Source: Levilactobacillus yonginensis
GTDB taxonomy: Bacteria; Bacillota; Bacilli; Lactobacillales; Lactobacillaceae
Direction: 5' to 3'
Length of the DNA: 64,000 nt
Assembly: GCF_964065165.1 (NCBI RefSeq)
Contig: NZ_OZ061549.1
Location: 1,364,001-1,428,000 of the forward strand
In this document: in pieces, positions 24,649 to 33,252 of the stretch
Layout of the letters: each line of letters begins with the position of its first letter
Position numbering within the stretch: position 1 is the first letter of the stretch
Position numbers and translations under genes: made by a program
Notes under the pieces: model-generated
Databases searched by the model: none
Told to the model about the DNA's origin: nothing
What the model saw: only the letters and a program-made list of their open reading frames with translations

Positions 24649-25860
24649 TTAGTGGTACAGGTCGAAACGCCCCTTAGCCAGCGTAGTACTCAGGTGAGCA
24701 CTTTCCATCAGCGAACGATCCGTGATAACCTTCTTCATAGCTGAAGCAATGTAACCATGAATCTTACGCTTGCTGGCAAAGATTTCACCAATACCATCCC
24801 GATCACTCAGAGAGGCAACGGTCCCACTAGACTTATAAACGAACGGCCGAGTTGCGTGTCCTCGTAACGATAAGCCGATATTTTTAGCAGCCTGAGCCCC
24901 ACAAGCCAACGCAATTTGCGCGGTAGTTGGGTATGGGCGGCCACTTTCTGGATCCATTACAGCGGAAACGTCGCCCACAATGTAGACTTCTGGGTGGCCT
25001 TCTAAGCTCAAGTCATCCTTAACAACGACCCGGTTTCGACGTTGTTCAAAGCCAGAGTCAGCAATGACTTGGGAGCCACTGACCCCAACGGTCCAGACAA
25101 TCGTGTTAGCAGCAACTTCATGTTCCGTATCGTCTTCACTATCCTTGTCTTTGTAAACCACAGCACCTGGCTTGATTTCAGTAATAGCTGCGCCCAGCTT
25201 CATTTCAATGTTGTTCTTAGACATGAAATTCAGAGCGTAGTCAGCTAATGACTTATCAAACATTGGCAGGATCGTCTTTCCCATTTCTAAACACACAACC
25301 TTGATGGCGGGTGTGTTGTAACGGGTCTGTAGCTTTGGTAAGGATTGGCTCAGCTCACCTAATAACTCGATTCCAGTAAACCCGGCACCACAGACGGCAA
25401 TGGTTAAATCATTCTCATCCTTGGTCTCCGCGTAACCCTTGATCTTATCTTCAATGTGGCGGTAAACCGCCTCTGACGTCTCCAAATCATCCATCGGTAA
25501 AGCATTCTCAGCTGCACCCTTCAAGCCAAAGGTTTCGGACTGGAAGCCTAACGCTAAGACTAAATAGTCGTACGTAATCGCTTCATGGTCAGCCAAGGCT
25601 ACCTGCTTTTGATCAACGTCAACGTTCGTGACCGTGTCTTGAATAAACTCGACCCGACTGCCAATAACATCATTGATTTCGTACGTAATCCGGTCCGGCG
25701 CAATAGTTCCTGCGGCCACCTCATGTAAATTGGTCTTTTCTGTATGCGTTCCGGTCTTATCAACCAAAATAATCTTGTCTTGACTGGGAACCTCTTTCTG
25801 CAGGAACTTGATGGCACGCATGCCAGCATATCCGCCACCTAGAACTAAAATCGTTGCCAT
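24649..25860 (-). CDS. ndh: Type II NADH dehydrogenase (NDH-2)
   Basis: 403 residues. A non-proton-pumping membrane-surface enzyme that passes electrons from NADH to quinone. 'ILVLGGGYAGMRAIKFL' is the FAD site, 'IAVCGAGFTGIELLGEL' the NADH site, 'VYIVGDVSAV' the second FAD motif, and 'QIALACGAQAAKNI' the quinone-side motif. The C-terminal amphipathic region 'KVITDRSLMESAHLSTTL' would hold it at the membrane. The promoter probably includes TATAAT at 26014-26019. Single gene. In lactobacilli it works only with supplied quinone or haem, or with other acceptors. Confidence 0.93.
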   Translation of the reverse strand: MATILVLGGGYAGMRAIKFLQKEVPSQDKIILVDKTGTHTEKTNLHEVAAGTIAPDRITYEINDVIGSRVEFIQDTVTNVDVDQKQVALADHEAITYDYLVLALGFQSETFGLKGAAENALPMDDLETSEAVYRHIEDKIKGYAETKDENDLTIAVCGAGFTGIELLGELSQSLPKLQTRYNTPAIKVVCLEMGKTILPMFDKSLADYALNFMSKNNIEMKLGAAITEIKPGAVVYKDKDSEDDTEHEVAANTIVWTVGVSGSQVIADSGFEQRRNRVVVKDDLSLEGHPEVYIVGDVSAVMDPESGRPYPTTAQIALACGAQAAKNIGLSLRGHATRPFVYKSSGTVASLSDRDGIGEIFASKRKIHGYIASAMKKVITDRSLMESAHLSTTLAKGRFDLYH

Positions 25861-26136
25861 AATTTAACGACCCCTTTTCTAATAAAGTTCTCCCCGATCA
25901 CAGTTAGTCCGATACGTTCAATTTAGTTAAAACGGTTACATTTAACTAGTCACCACTACTCCCCCCAAACGGAACCAGTGGGTGATCTAACTGTCAGGGA
26001 TGATTTGTCTCTATTATACGGCTTATCAGGCGAAAAACCAGTTCAAAGCTATCGTAATCTACTTCACAAATAAGTGTACACAATTGAATCGTTACTAAGC
26101 CAATGATTGCACGGTGTTTCGCTTGGCTGCCTTACC
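25861..26136. other. ndh upstream region
   Basis: Contains the minus-strand ndh promoter with TATAAT at 26014-26019. The untranslated leader is about 140 nt long. No other structure seen up to the repeat. Confidence 0.4.
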
Positions 26137-26273
26137 GGGTGAGCTGGTAGGTGCCGGAACACCATAGGTACAATTTTGAGCCAAAGCGCGGTTTCCAAGA
26201 TCGACGTTTCTCCAACCTGAGAAGACCATTCAGCTAAGAGAAATTTCATGGCTGAGCACCTACCAGCTCACCC
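26137..26273 (+). repeat. Structured intergenic repeat, copy C (class I)
   Basis: Closed by an 18-bp perfect stem (26137-26154 with 26256-26273). Compared with copy A, the closing stem differs at five positions on each side and all five keep pairing. The 3' half, with the hairpin TTTCTC-CAACC-TGAG, loop AAGACCA, TTCA-GCTAA-GAGAAA, is nearly identical to copy A. The first hairpin is partly decayed. Located between ndh and the NAD(P)-binding gene. Confidence 0.85.
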
Positions 26274-26503
26274 TCTCGGCTAACGCAGATACACCGCTGC
26301 AACAATCATACGCTTTAAGAATTTATCAAACTAACTTGAATAACGAATCTTCATTAATAGGCAAGCAATCTCACCCGGTAAGGCGTCAATTTTTCCAATC
26401 ATCTATGAATTTGAGCATAATTCACAAGTCATTATTAATGAAATTATAGCTAAAAACATTTATGGTGAAGTTTGTAAGGTAACTTTCGAATGGAGGTATT
26501 TTG

Positions 26504-27145
26504 ATGACAACATTAATTATTGGTGCGCACGGTCACGTTGGCCAGCACATTGTGGAACAACTCGCAGCGACTGGTGAGACCGTCTACGGCGGCATTCGTA
26601 AACCAGAGCAGGCTGAAACCATTACCAAATTAGGTGGCCAAGCCCGCGATGTTAATCTGATGGGCACCGTTGAAGACCTACTGCCGGCCATGAAAGGCGT
26701 TGACACCGTGATTTTCTCCGCTGGTTCTGGTGGCAGTACTGGTGATGACATGACCATCAACATTGATCTGGACGGGGCCATCAAGTCAATGATTGCTACT
26801 GAAAAAGCCGGAATCAAGCGCTTTATCATCGTCAGTGCAATGGGCACCGACGACCGCTCCTTCTGGGATAAATCAGGTATTCGTCCTTATTATGCAGCCA
26901 AATACTACGCCGATCAGTGGTTACGTCATCGGACTGCCCTGGACTATACAATTGTCCGGCCAGGAATTTTAACCAATGACGCCCCCACCGGCAAAATCAC
27001 GACCAATTCCGCTGCCAGTGACAACAAGAAAATTAGTCGGACAGACGTTGCGGCTACGGTGGTGGCTATCGTTCAACACCCACAATCAAAGCAAATTATC
27101 GAAATGGTTAACGGCAATGCCCCCATTGCTGACGTCATTAAGTAA
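26504..27145 (+). CDS. NAD(P)-binding oxidoreductase, atypical SDR (NmrA/SDR_a5 type)
   Basis: 213 residues. The dinucleotide motif is 'TLIIGAHGHVGQHIVEQL' (G-x-x-G-x-x-G). 'VDTVIFSAGSGGSTGDD', 'IKRFIIVSAMGTDD' and 'YYAAKYYADQWLR' (with the Tyr and Lys spaced as Y-x-x-x-K) follow, and 'LDYTIVRPGIL' closes the fold. Such proteins act as flavin or quinone reductases or redox sensors; the substrate cannot be inferred. The start ATG at 26504 follows GGAGG. It ends before a 9-bp hairpin and a terminator. Confidence 0.88.
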   Translation: MTTLIIGAHGHVGQHIVEQLAATGETVYGGIRKPEQAETITKLGGQARDVNLMGTVEDLLPAMKGVDTVIFSAGSGGSTGDDMTINIDLDGAIKSMIATEKAGIKRFIIVSAMGTDDRSFWDKSGIRPYYAAKYYADQWLRHRTALDYTIVRPGILTNDAPTGKITTNSAASDNKKISRTDVAATVVAIVQHPQSKQIIEMVNGNAPIADVIK

Positions 27146-27166
27146 TCGAATTGAGTTCCGTCTCCA

Positions 27167-27214
27167 GTGATTAGAGTGGGGTGCGGTCACAAGAACCACT
27201 TCCGGTCTAATCAC
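27167..27214. other. Hairpin behind the NAD(P)-binding gene
   Basis: GTGATTAGA (27167-27175) pairs perfectly with TCTAATCAC (27206-27214), with an inner GGT/ACC pair. No T-run follows, so it is not a simple terminator. Confidence 0.45.
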
Positions 27215-27270
27215 CCACGGCTACGTATTAATTCAATTTACTTATAACTACAAATAAGAGCAACTAAATT

Positions 27271-27316
27271 ATGGAGAAGAATGTACCGAAAGCTGGGTAC
27301 TTTCTTCTCCATTTTT
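27271..27316 (+). terminator. Plus-strand terminator
   Basis: ATGGAGAAGAA-GTACC pairs with GGTAC-TTCTTCTCCAT (one bulge), followed by TTTTTG. About 125 nt behind the gene at 26504-27145. Confidence 0.85.
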
Positions 27317-27631
27317 GTAGACTGCCAAGCCATGCTTCATTGTGCACAATTGATGCCGTAAAAGTATGCTAGAATAAGCTAAGTAAGCGCTACACAGCAG
27401 TCTAAACATAATCTCAAGCGATATCACTTAACCAGCGATACGCCCCTCATGCTGTTTAGCTTGTCATCGTCGCTGTAGCCACCGGTGCCAGGGTGGCGGC
27501 CACATTCCACCACTTGGAAGTACCGAACCAAACTAAAAAATCAGCAACGGTCCCGCCGTTACTGGTCAGATAGCTTCTATTCTGGTTGGTTGGCATTGCG
27601 CTGAACAACTGGCATCGTTTGGCGATGTTGC
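27317..27631. other. Intergenic region, nothing clear
   Basis: 315 nt. A small inverted repeat (AACGG-TCCCG-CCGTT) near 27545 is the only structure seen. No gene is supported. Confidence 0.3.
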
Positions 27632-27931
27632 TTACTTCAGCTGACTCTCCGTGTGTCGGTTATCCAGGTTCAACGCACTGGCATCGATCACCGTCTGTAC
27701 TTGACTGGAAATGGCTTTGGTTGTCACTCGTTTCAAGCGAATTTTAGTTGGCTGGATCTCGGCGTTGGGCCGGGAGCCAATTTCAACGGTCGTGTCCACG
27801 TCTAATCGTGGAGTGGCCACTGCTACCGTTGAGGTGGTTGCCGCTGAGGCCCCCGCCGAAGTTGCCAATAAAGTCGTTACCGTCATTGCCCCAAGCATTA
27901 CTTTAGTCATCATTGATTTAATCTTAGTCAT
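27632..27931 (-). CDS. Small secreted protein, unknown
   Basis: About 99 residues: a signal peptide (MTKIKSMMTKVMLGAMTVTT, cleavage near 'ASA-ATT') and a short mature part of about 65 residues with Arg, Lys and Thr. No domain recognised. The ATG at 27931 has AAGGAG 8 nt upstream; GTG codons 6-9 nt earlier overlap that site. It lies divergently from the two-component genes, separated by a 176-nt promoter region. It may be a target of that system, but this is only suggested by position. Confidence 0.7.
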   Translation of the reverse strand: MTKIKSMMTKVMLGAMTVTTLLATSAGASAATTSTVAVATPRLDVDTTVEIGSRPNAEIQPTKIRLKRVTTKAISSQVQTVIDASALNLDNRHTESQLK

Positions 27932-28107
27932 GTTCACCACTCCTTGGTTTGATTGTCTGATTGCTTTCGATGTATTAGTTATACCATCCAGAGTGGGGGC
28001 AAATCTTGAACCTACTTTAAGCTTAAAATATGAATTTCTTATTTTCGAAAACCTTTTTTATGATACTATGCCACTAAAGCTCGTCAAATAAAGGAGTCAG
28101 ACCATTT

Positions 28108-28809
28108 ATGAAGAATACAATTTTACTCGTTGAGGACGAAGAAGGCCTTGCCAGCTACGTTGCTAAAGAACTCACCTTCGAAGATTTTGACGTGCTGACC
28201 GCCACCGATGGTGAGGCCGCCTGGGAAACCTACCAGCAAGAAAAAGATAAATTGCTCTTAGTCCTCCTCGATTGGATGCTCCCTAAGATGGACGGGATGG
28301 AAGTCCTCCGCCGAATTCGCAAGCACGACGACCTGCCCGTCATTATGATGACGGCCCGCGACTATCTCGGTGATAAGGTTACGGGACTGGATAATGGGGC
28401 TGACGATTATATTACAAAACCATTTGAAATTGAAGAGCTACTCGCTCGGATTCGGGTGATTCAACGACGGACTGCCCACCAGAGTGGCCTAGATCAGACC
28501 TACCATCTCGGCGACCTCACCCTAGTCACTAAGACCCGCCAGGTCGACCGCGCTGGTGAAACCGTTCAACTGACCCAACGGGAATACGACCTACTTCTCT
28601 TCTTAATGCAACATCCGAGCCAGGTTTTCACTCGCGACGAACTACTCGACAATGTCTGGGGGGTCGACTTCTTGGGCCAACAAAACGTGGTCGACGTCTA
28701 CATTGGTTACCTCAGAAATAAAATCGACGTAGCGGATGCTCCTAATTTGTTCCATACCATTCGGGGCGTTGGTTACAGTCTAAAGGAAGATGATCGTGAT
28801 GCGCACTAA
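28108..28809 (+). CDS. Response regulator, OmpR/PhoB family (ArlR-like)
   Basis: 233 residues. The receiver domain reads 'ILLVEDEEGLASYVAKEL' (acid pocket Glu-Asp), 'LVLLDWMLPKMDGMEVLR' (phospho-acceptor Asp), 'VIMMTARD' and 'YITKPFEIEELLARI' (Lys). The winged-helix effector domain has 'LTQREYDLLLFLMQHPSQVFTRDELLDNVWG' and 'VVDVYIGYLRNKID'. It overlaps the start of its sensor kinase by 11 nt. RBS AAAGGAG lies 11 nt before the ATG. Similarity is highest in pattern to ArlR-type regulators of Firmicutes, though the stimulus is unknown. Confidence 0.95.
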   Translation: MKNTILLVEDEEGLASYVAKELTFEDFDVLTATDGEAAWETYQQEKDKLLLVLLDWMLPKMDGMEVLRRIRKHDDLPVIMMTARDYLGDKVTGLDNGADDYITKPFEIEELLARIRVIQRRTAHQSGLDQTYHLGDLTLVTKTRQVDRAGETVQLTQREYDLLLFLMQHPSQVFTRDELLDNVWGVDFLGQQNVVDVYIGYLRNKIDVADAPNLFHTIRGVGYSLKEDDRDAH

Positions 28810-30163
28810 CTCTCAGCCACGAACGTACGAAGATATTATCCGCCACTCCGTAACCAGTCTCCTGATGACCATTGGCTTAATCATTGTGCTCACAGTCAGT
28901 GTCACCCTAACCGTTGACCAACTTCTCCGTGCCCAGGATCAGGCCCAACAACTGAGTACCAGTTTACAAACGACTCAGGTCAGTAATTTCGAAGACTGGC
29001 TTATGGTCAACAAGGGAAGTGGTCTAAACTCACATAACACCTTTGTTCTCGTTAAGAATGCTAAGGGAGAAACCACTTCCTTGTTACCCCACACTGCCGC
29101 GCTGGCTAAGGCCAATACCTGGTCAGTGCCGTTCACCCATCTGGTTTATATCAAGGGTTGGGGGCTCTATTTCTCGGAAATGTTAAAGACTCGCTCACAA
29201 ACCTACTTTCTCTTCATTGGGATGCACGTACTAGTAGGCAACCTTCACGTTTTAATCGCTGTGCTGATTATCGCCATTGGCTTGAGCCTACTGATTGGCT
29301 TACTCTACGTTCGACGTTTAGCCAAACGTCTGAGTGCCCCCACCATCGCCCTCGCCAATGCGGCCCAACAAGCGGCGGCCACTCCCGAACTCACCCAGCC
29401 AGAATTACCTCAGCCACAGGAACCGGTCGAAGTGGCCCAATTAGCTCGCGACTTCAACCAACTATTAGCTGCTCAAAATGGCCGTCTAGAACGAGAACGT
29501 CAGTTTATTTCCGACGCCTCTCACGAGCTCAGAACGCCCATTGCCACGATTCGGGGTAACATTAAACTAATTGAGCGGCGGGGTGATAAGCATCCTGAGG
29601 TCATCCCCGAGTCAATTGGCTTCATCGACCAAGAGTCACTGCGAATGCAACATTTGATTGAAAACCTGCTACACTTGTCGCGCGCCGATAAAGCGACGGT
29701 CACCCTACAATCCCTTGATTTGGCCGAGCTGACCACCAGCGTAGTCAGTCACTATCAACCCTTGATCCCACAGCCAATCGAGTTAACCGTTCCTGACCAG
29801 CCCGCGCTGGCGTTAGGCAATGCTGACATGCTCTACCAAGTGTTGACGGCCCTACTGGATAATGCCCACAAATACTCACCCACTGACCAACCCATCCAAG
29901 TCACCGTCACCCAACGACCTGGTTTGGTCAGCCTAGTAGTCGGTGACAACGGCCCAGGGATTCCCGAATCTGAACGCACCCACGTCTTTGAACGCTTCTA
30001 CCGAGTCGATGCTTCCCGTTCCACTAAGATTGAAGGGAATGGCCTAGGATTAGCCATTGTTTCCCAACTTGTCAAGCTCAACGAAGGCCACATCACCATC
30101 ACAGACAACCTTCCCAATGGTGCTCTATTTACCGTGACCCTGAAGGACACTAAGGAAAACTAA
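28799..30163 (+). CDS. Sensor histidine kinase (ArlS-like)
   Basis: About 454 residues. Two membrane segments (residues about 20-40 and 145-170) enclose an extracellular sensor of about 100 residues. A HAMP-like linker follows, then the H-box 'FISDASHELRTPIATIRG' (phosphorylated His near residue 243), N-box 'LLDNAHKYSP', G1 'VGDNGPGIP', F-box 'HVFERFYRVD' and G2 'GNGLGLAIV'. The start at 28799 is preferred because the AAGGAAG box is about 9 nt upstream; the in-frame ATG at 28790 sits next to that box. Partner of the upstream regulator. Confidence 0.95.
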   Translation: MRTNSQPRTYEDIIRHSVTSLLMTIGLIIVLTVSVTLTVDQLLRAQDQAQQLSTSLQTTQVSNFEDWLMVNKGSGLNSHNTFVLVKNAKGETTSLLPHTAALAKANTWSVPFTHLVYIKGWGLYFSEMLKTRSQTYFLFIGMHVLVGNLHVLIAVLIIAIGLSLLIGLLYVRRLAKRLSAPTIALANAAQQAAATPELTQPELPQPQEPVEVAQLARDFNQLLAAQNGRLERERQFISDASHELRTPIATIRGNIKLIERRGDKHPEVIPESIGFIDQESLRMQHLIENLLHLSRADKATVTLQSLDLAELTTSVVSHYQPLIPQPIELTVPDQPALALGNADMLYQVLTALLDNAHKYSPTDQPIQVTVTQRPGLVSLVVGDNGPGIPESERTHVFERFYRVDASRSTKIEGNGLGLAIVSQLVKLNEGHITITDNLPNGALFTVTLKDTKEN

Positions 30164-30254
30164 GAAATTCTCAGATAATCCTTAACGAAAATCGCTAGTT
30201 TCCTTCACGTTTTCTCGATATACTGGGTTCATAACTTGAAAGGAAGCGTGTAAT

Positions 30255-30503
30255 ATGCTGATTGATGACAACCCTAAAATTCACACGATTACTCCCGCCC
30301 GGATCACGAAGGTTTTCTACCCTTACGTCATTGCCCAAACGGAAGCTGGGCGTTACGTCAACATTAACCTGAGCGATCAGGAACGCCAAGACCCCCTGTT
30401 TTGGGAGTCCATCGCCAACATTGCCAAAGCTAAACTTTGGGTCCCCATTGGCGAACGGTTCCATCAGCTCCTCTCGTACGACTGGACTTACGCAGCCGAG
30501 TAA
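30255..30503 (+). CDS. Small conserved-type cytoplasmic protein, unknown
   Basis: 82 residues with no signal or membrane segment and no recognised domain. Notable parts: 'TPARITKVFYPYVIAQTEAGRYVNINLSD' and 'FWESIANIAKAKLWVPIGE'. AAAGGAAG lies 8-10 nt before the ATG, and two terminators follow. It lies 91 nt behind the sensor kinase on the same strand and may be read with it or from its own promoter. The good ribosome site and closing terminator support a real gene. Confidence 0.65.
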   Translation: MLIDDNPKIHTITPARITKVFYPYVIAQTEAGRYVNINLSDQERQDPLFWESIANIAKAKLWVPIGERFHQLLSYDWTYAAE

Positions 30504-30524
30504 GCTTACAACTAAATACAATTT

Positions 30525-30549
30525 AAAAGGCGCTAATTAAGCGCTTTTT
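30525..30549 (+). terminator. Terminator 1 behind the small gene
   Basis: AAAAGGCGC pairs with GCGCTTTT with one bulge, followed by TTA. Short but well placed. Confidence 0.7.
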
Positions 30550-30560
30550 ACCAAAATCTT

Positions 30561-30597
30561 GAGGTCCGAGACTAATCGTCTTGGACTTCTTTTTTTC
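30561..30597 (+). terminator. Terminator 2
   Basis: GAGGTCCGAGAC pairs with GTCTTGGACTTC (loop TAATC), followed by seven T on the plus strand. Strong. A third hairpin (30601-30638: CAACCAGGGC with GCCCTGGTTG, inner GAGAC/GTCTC) follows without a T-run. Confidence 0.88.
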
Positions 30598-30689
30598 ATG
30601 CAACCAGGGCCTGAGACAAAAGTCTCAAGCCCTGGTTGTGCTCCGACCGTAGATAGTCGGAACTAGAAATAAATATTTACAGTTCACTG

Positions 30690-31106
30690 TCACCGCAACG
30701 AATTACGTAGAATCTCTGCCTTTTTCCGAAGTTGCGCACGGGTCTGGGTTAGCTGAATCTTTGTCGGTTTGGCAAGATATCCATCCAACGTCCCGCCTAG
30801 ACTCGCTAGGCTAAACGCTAAGAGCCCCCACTCATGAGCTGACCAGCCACCCCCTAGCAACAGTGCTAGCAGTGCACTTAAACCGAATAACCCCAGGTCG
30901 ATCAATGCTGAAGGTCCCTGCCGACCGAAGCGATTGAAGTAAGGGTACTGCCACGTCCAGAAGCTGTCGATAATCAGGAAGGCCAACACCACCCCCACCG
31001 TTAAGCGCAGCGCGTGGTGTTGTGCGACCACTGACGTACTCAATAAAATGACTAGAACCATCAGATACCAGAATGAATGAAACGCATACCGCCAGTCAAA
31101 TTTCAT
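30690..31106 (-). CDS. Small membrane protein, unknown
   Basis: About 138 residues with three or four hydrophobic segments ('FHSFWYLMVLVILLSTSVVA', 'LTVGVVLAFLIIDSFWTW', 'LIDLGLFGLSALLALLLGGGW', 'WGLLAFSLASLGGTL') and a basic C-terminal tail. No family recognised. The ATG at 31106 has GTGAGG 8 nt upstream; the longer frame from 31169 is not supported. It lies downstream of the MFS/MarR operon and may have its own promoter, because a strong terminator separates them. Confidence 0.7.
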   Translation of the reverse strand: MKFDWRYAFHSFWYLMVLVILLSTSVVAQHHALRLTVGVVLAFLIIDSFWTWQYPYFNRFGRQGPSALIDLGLFGLSALLALLLGGGWSAHEWGLLAFSLASLGGTLDGYLAKPTKIQLTQTRAQLRKKAEILRNSLR

Positions 31107-31175
31107 GTCGTTCGCCTCACTTTCATCAGTTCGTTTGACCTTTTGTAAGTGAAGTTTAGCACGCGACAAATCAAT

Positions 31176-31215
31176 AAAAAATAGCGTTACCCTCCTAAGT
31201 TAGGACAGTAACGCT
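31176..31215 (-). terminator. Terminator of the MarR-MFS operon
   Basis: AGCGTTAC pairs with GTAACGCT, with an inner small stem (CCTAACTTAGG), followed on the minus strand by ATTTTTTATT. Confidence 0.85.
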
Positions 31216-31240
31216 ACCAACTTGACACCAGCCTCAGTAA

Positions 31241-32644
31241 TTACTGGACGGTCGTCACTTTACTCAATTTCAGTCCAATAATCATGCATACCAGCGTTCC
31301 AACACTCGCCACTAATAAGACCAGCAGGGCCCACTGTGAACCAGCCGCCGTCTTCACGAGCGTACTGCCCACACTTCCCGCCTGACTGGCACCAATGATG
31401 GCCGACACGATTGCCGTCCCCATGGCACCGGCAAATTGCTGCATGGCATTCATTAGCGCATTACCATCCGCCTTTAAGTTTCTGTCTAAACGCTTCAAGC
31501 CAGCGGTCATAATATTCCCAAATGCCAGACCAATGCCAACCATGTAACCCACGTAGAGGCCCAGAATTGCCAAAACGGACAGGCTGCGGGCGAAGCTCAT
31601 CATTACTGCCAGCATAATAGCGACCAGCGTCAAACCTAATAGGATTGGCCGTTTAGCACCAAAGCGGTCCAAAATTTGCCCGCCAATTGGTGAAAAAGCA
31701 GCCCCAATAACTGCCCCCGGCAAGACAACCAGACCCGCAATAAAGGCGGACTGTTGATTAACCAATTGGAGGTAATTTGGCAGGACAAATGACAGCCCCA
31801 GCGCCGTGATCTGTAGCAAGAAGAAAGCCGCCAAGTGCCAGGCAAACGCTGGATTAGTGACGGCTGCCAGCTGAATCAACGGGTGGGCACTCCGCTTCGA
31901 ACGATTGACAAAGTACAATAGGCCGAGAACTCCCAGTAGGAGCGCACCGCCCACCGACCAGCTGAGAAACGGCTGACTACTCAGCGAGCTAAAGCCAAAG
32001 ATGAGACCACCAAACGTCACAATAATCCCCATCATGCTCAAAAAATCAAAGTGCTCATGCGTGGTTGGTGCCACCTGCTTAATGGTCTTAATTCCGACAA
32101 AGAATGAAATCACTAAGAAGGGCAGGAGAATCCAAAAAATATATCGCCAATTTAAACGGGTAACTAAGATTCCACCATACGTGGGGCCAATGGCTGGCCC
32201 AATGGCGGTAATCAGGGTACCAATTCCCGTCATCATACCAATCCGGCTAAGCGGTACCTGTTCCAAGATAATGTTAAACATCAAGGGCAAGGCAATCCCC
32301 GTCCCAAATCCTTGAATAGCCCGGCCGGTCAATAGCCACGGAAAGCTAGTTGCACAAGCGTCTACGACCAACCCCGTGATAAAGAGTAGGTTGGCGACGA
32401 TAAACAGCTGTTTTAGCTTAAAACGCCGCTTGAGGTACGAAGAAATTGGGACGATGCAAGCGACAATCAGGAGATACAGGGTCGTCATCCACTGCACAGT
32501 CCCGGTCGTTACGTTAAACTGCCTCATTAAGGTCGGGAAGGTAATGTTCATCGCCGTCTCAACGATGACCCCGCTCAGGGACATCAGGCCAGTTGCCAAT
32601 ACGGCACCTACGACCCGTGGATCAATTCTGTCTGTCTTCGTCAT
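31241..32644 (-). CDS. DHA2 (EmrB/QacA-type) MFS drug exporter
   Basis: 467 residues with about 14 membrane segments, a proton antiporter that exports drugs or other lipophilic compounds. The motif 'WMTTLYLLIVACIVPISSYL' and 'RFKLKQLFIVANLLFITGLVV' match the EmrB family start, 'GRAIQGFGTGIALPLMF' is the family's conserved helix, and 'IGPAIGPTYGGILV' is motif C of antiporters. It follows the MarR gene by 7 nt and is most likely repressed by it. Substrate unknown. Confidence 0.92.
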   Translation of the reverse strand: MTKTDRIDPRVVGAVLATGLMSLSGVIVETAMNITFPTLMRQFNVTTGTVQWMTTLYLLIVACIVPISSYLKRRFKLKQLFIVANLLFITGLVVDACATSFPWLLTGRAIQGFGTGIALPLMFNIILEQVPLSRIGMMTGIGTLITAIGPAIGPTYGGILVTRLNWRYIFWILLPFLVISFFVGIKTIKQVAPTTHEHFDFLSMMGIIVTFGGLIFGFSSLSSQPFLSWSVGGALLLGVLGLLYFVNRSKRSAHPLIQLAAVTNPAFAWHLAAFFLLQITALGLSFVLPNYLQLVNQQSAFIAGLVVLPGAVIGAAFSPIGGQILDRFGAKRPILLGLTLVAIMLAVMMSFARSLSVLAILGLYVGYMVGIGLAFGNIMTAGLKRLDRNLKADGNALMNAMQQFAGAMGTAIVSAIIGASQAGSVGSTLVKTAAGSQWALLVLLVASVGTLVCMIIGLKLSKVTTVQ

Positions 32645-32651
32645 TTTAAAG

Positions 32652-33092
32652 TTATTCCTCCTCTGATGTTGAATGATGCCAATGCGAAATCTGAATCAAC
32701 GCGCGTTGAAAAGCGGCCGCCTCACTGACTGACAACCCTGCAACCATCTTGGCATCCTGTTGTACCAGGTGTGCGGTGACGATGGGGACCAGTTCTTGGC
32801 CCTTCGCAGTCAGCTGCAACTGCCGTTTGCGGCTATCTATCGTTGCCACGACCCGTTTCACCAAGTCTCGTTCAACCATCCGTCTCACTAGCAGTGATGC
32901 TGTCGACCGTTGAACGTGAAACTCCCGTTCAACGTCCACCTGATAGGTCACCGCATCCCCTCGTCGACCGAGGTAGTCAATGACGGACATTTGCATCCCC
33001 GTGAGCCCATAGTCGCGCGCGAAGTCATTCATTTCTTGATTCATTTGGTGCTCGGCATCTCGCAGCCAAGCCCCTAGTCTTCGATTCGCCAA
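32652..33092 (-). CDS. MarR family transcriptional repressor
   Basis: 146 residues. Winged helix with 'DYGLTGMQMSVIDYLGRRGDAVTYQVDVEREFHVQRSTASLLVRRMVERDLVKRVVATIDSRKRQLQLTAKG', the usual MarR recognition helix and wing. First gene of a two-gene operon with the DHA2 exporter, a common arrangement for drug-inducible efflux. An 18-bp inverted repeat lies directly upstream of its ribosome site (AGGAGG). Confidence 0.93.
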   Translation of the reverse strand: MANRRLGAWLRDAEHQMNQEMNDFARDYGLTGMQMSVIDYLGRRGDAVTYQVDVEREFHVQRSTASLLVRRMVERDLVKRVVATIDSRKRQLQLTAKGQELVPIVTAHLVQQDAKMVAGLSVSEAAAFQRALIQISHWHHSTSEEE

Positions 33093-33109
33093 AATCTCCG
33101 CCTCCTATT

Positions 33110-33127
33110 TTGTTAGTCAGCTAACAA
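33110..33127. promoter_or_regulatory. Likely MarR operator
   Basis: TTGTTAG-CTGA-CTAACAA is an inverted repeat with perfect 7-bp arms, 18-35 nt before the MarR gene start. TTAG/CTAA half-sites are typical of MarR/SlyA proteins. It fits autorepression of the MarR-exporter operon. Confidence 0.75.
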
Positions 33128-33173
33128 TTTTAACGTGCTCCTCGACTGATTGCAAGTGCAAACTGGTAGCAAC

Positions 33174-33213
33174 TAAAAAAATCTCGGACTAGCCATCGGC
33201 CAATTCGAGATTT
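33174..33213 (-). terminator. Terminator of the pyruvate oxidase gene
   Basis: AAATCTCG pairs with CGAGATTT around a 19-nt loop, with T-runs on the minus strand. Confidence 0.8.
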
Positions 33214-33252
33214 CTTTGATTAATAACGATTATTTTAATGACAAGTCGCAGT

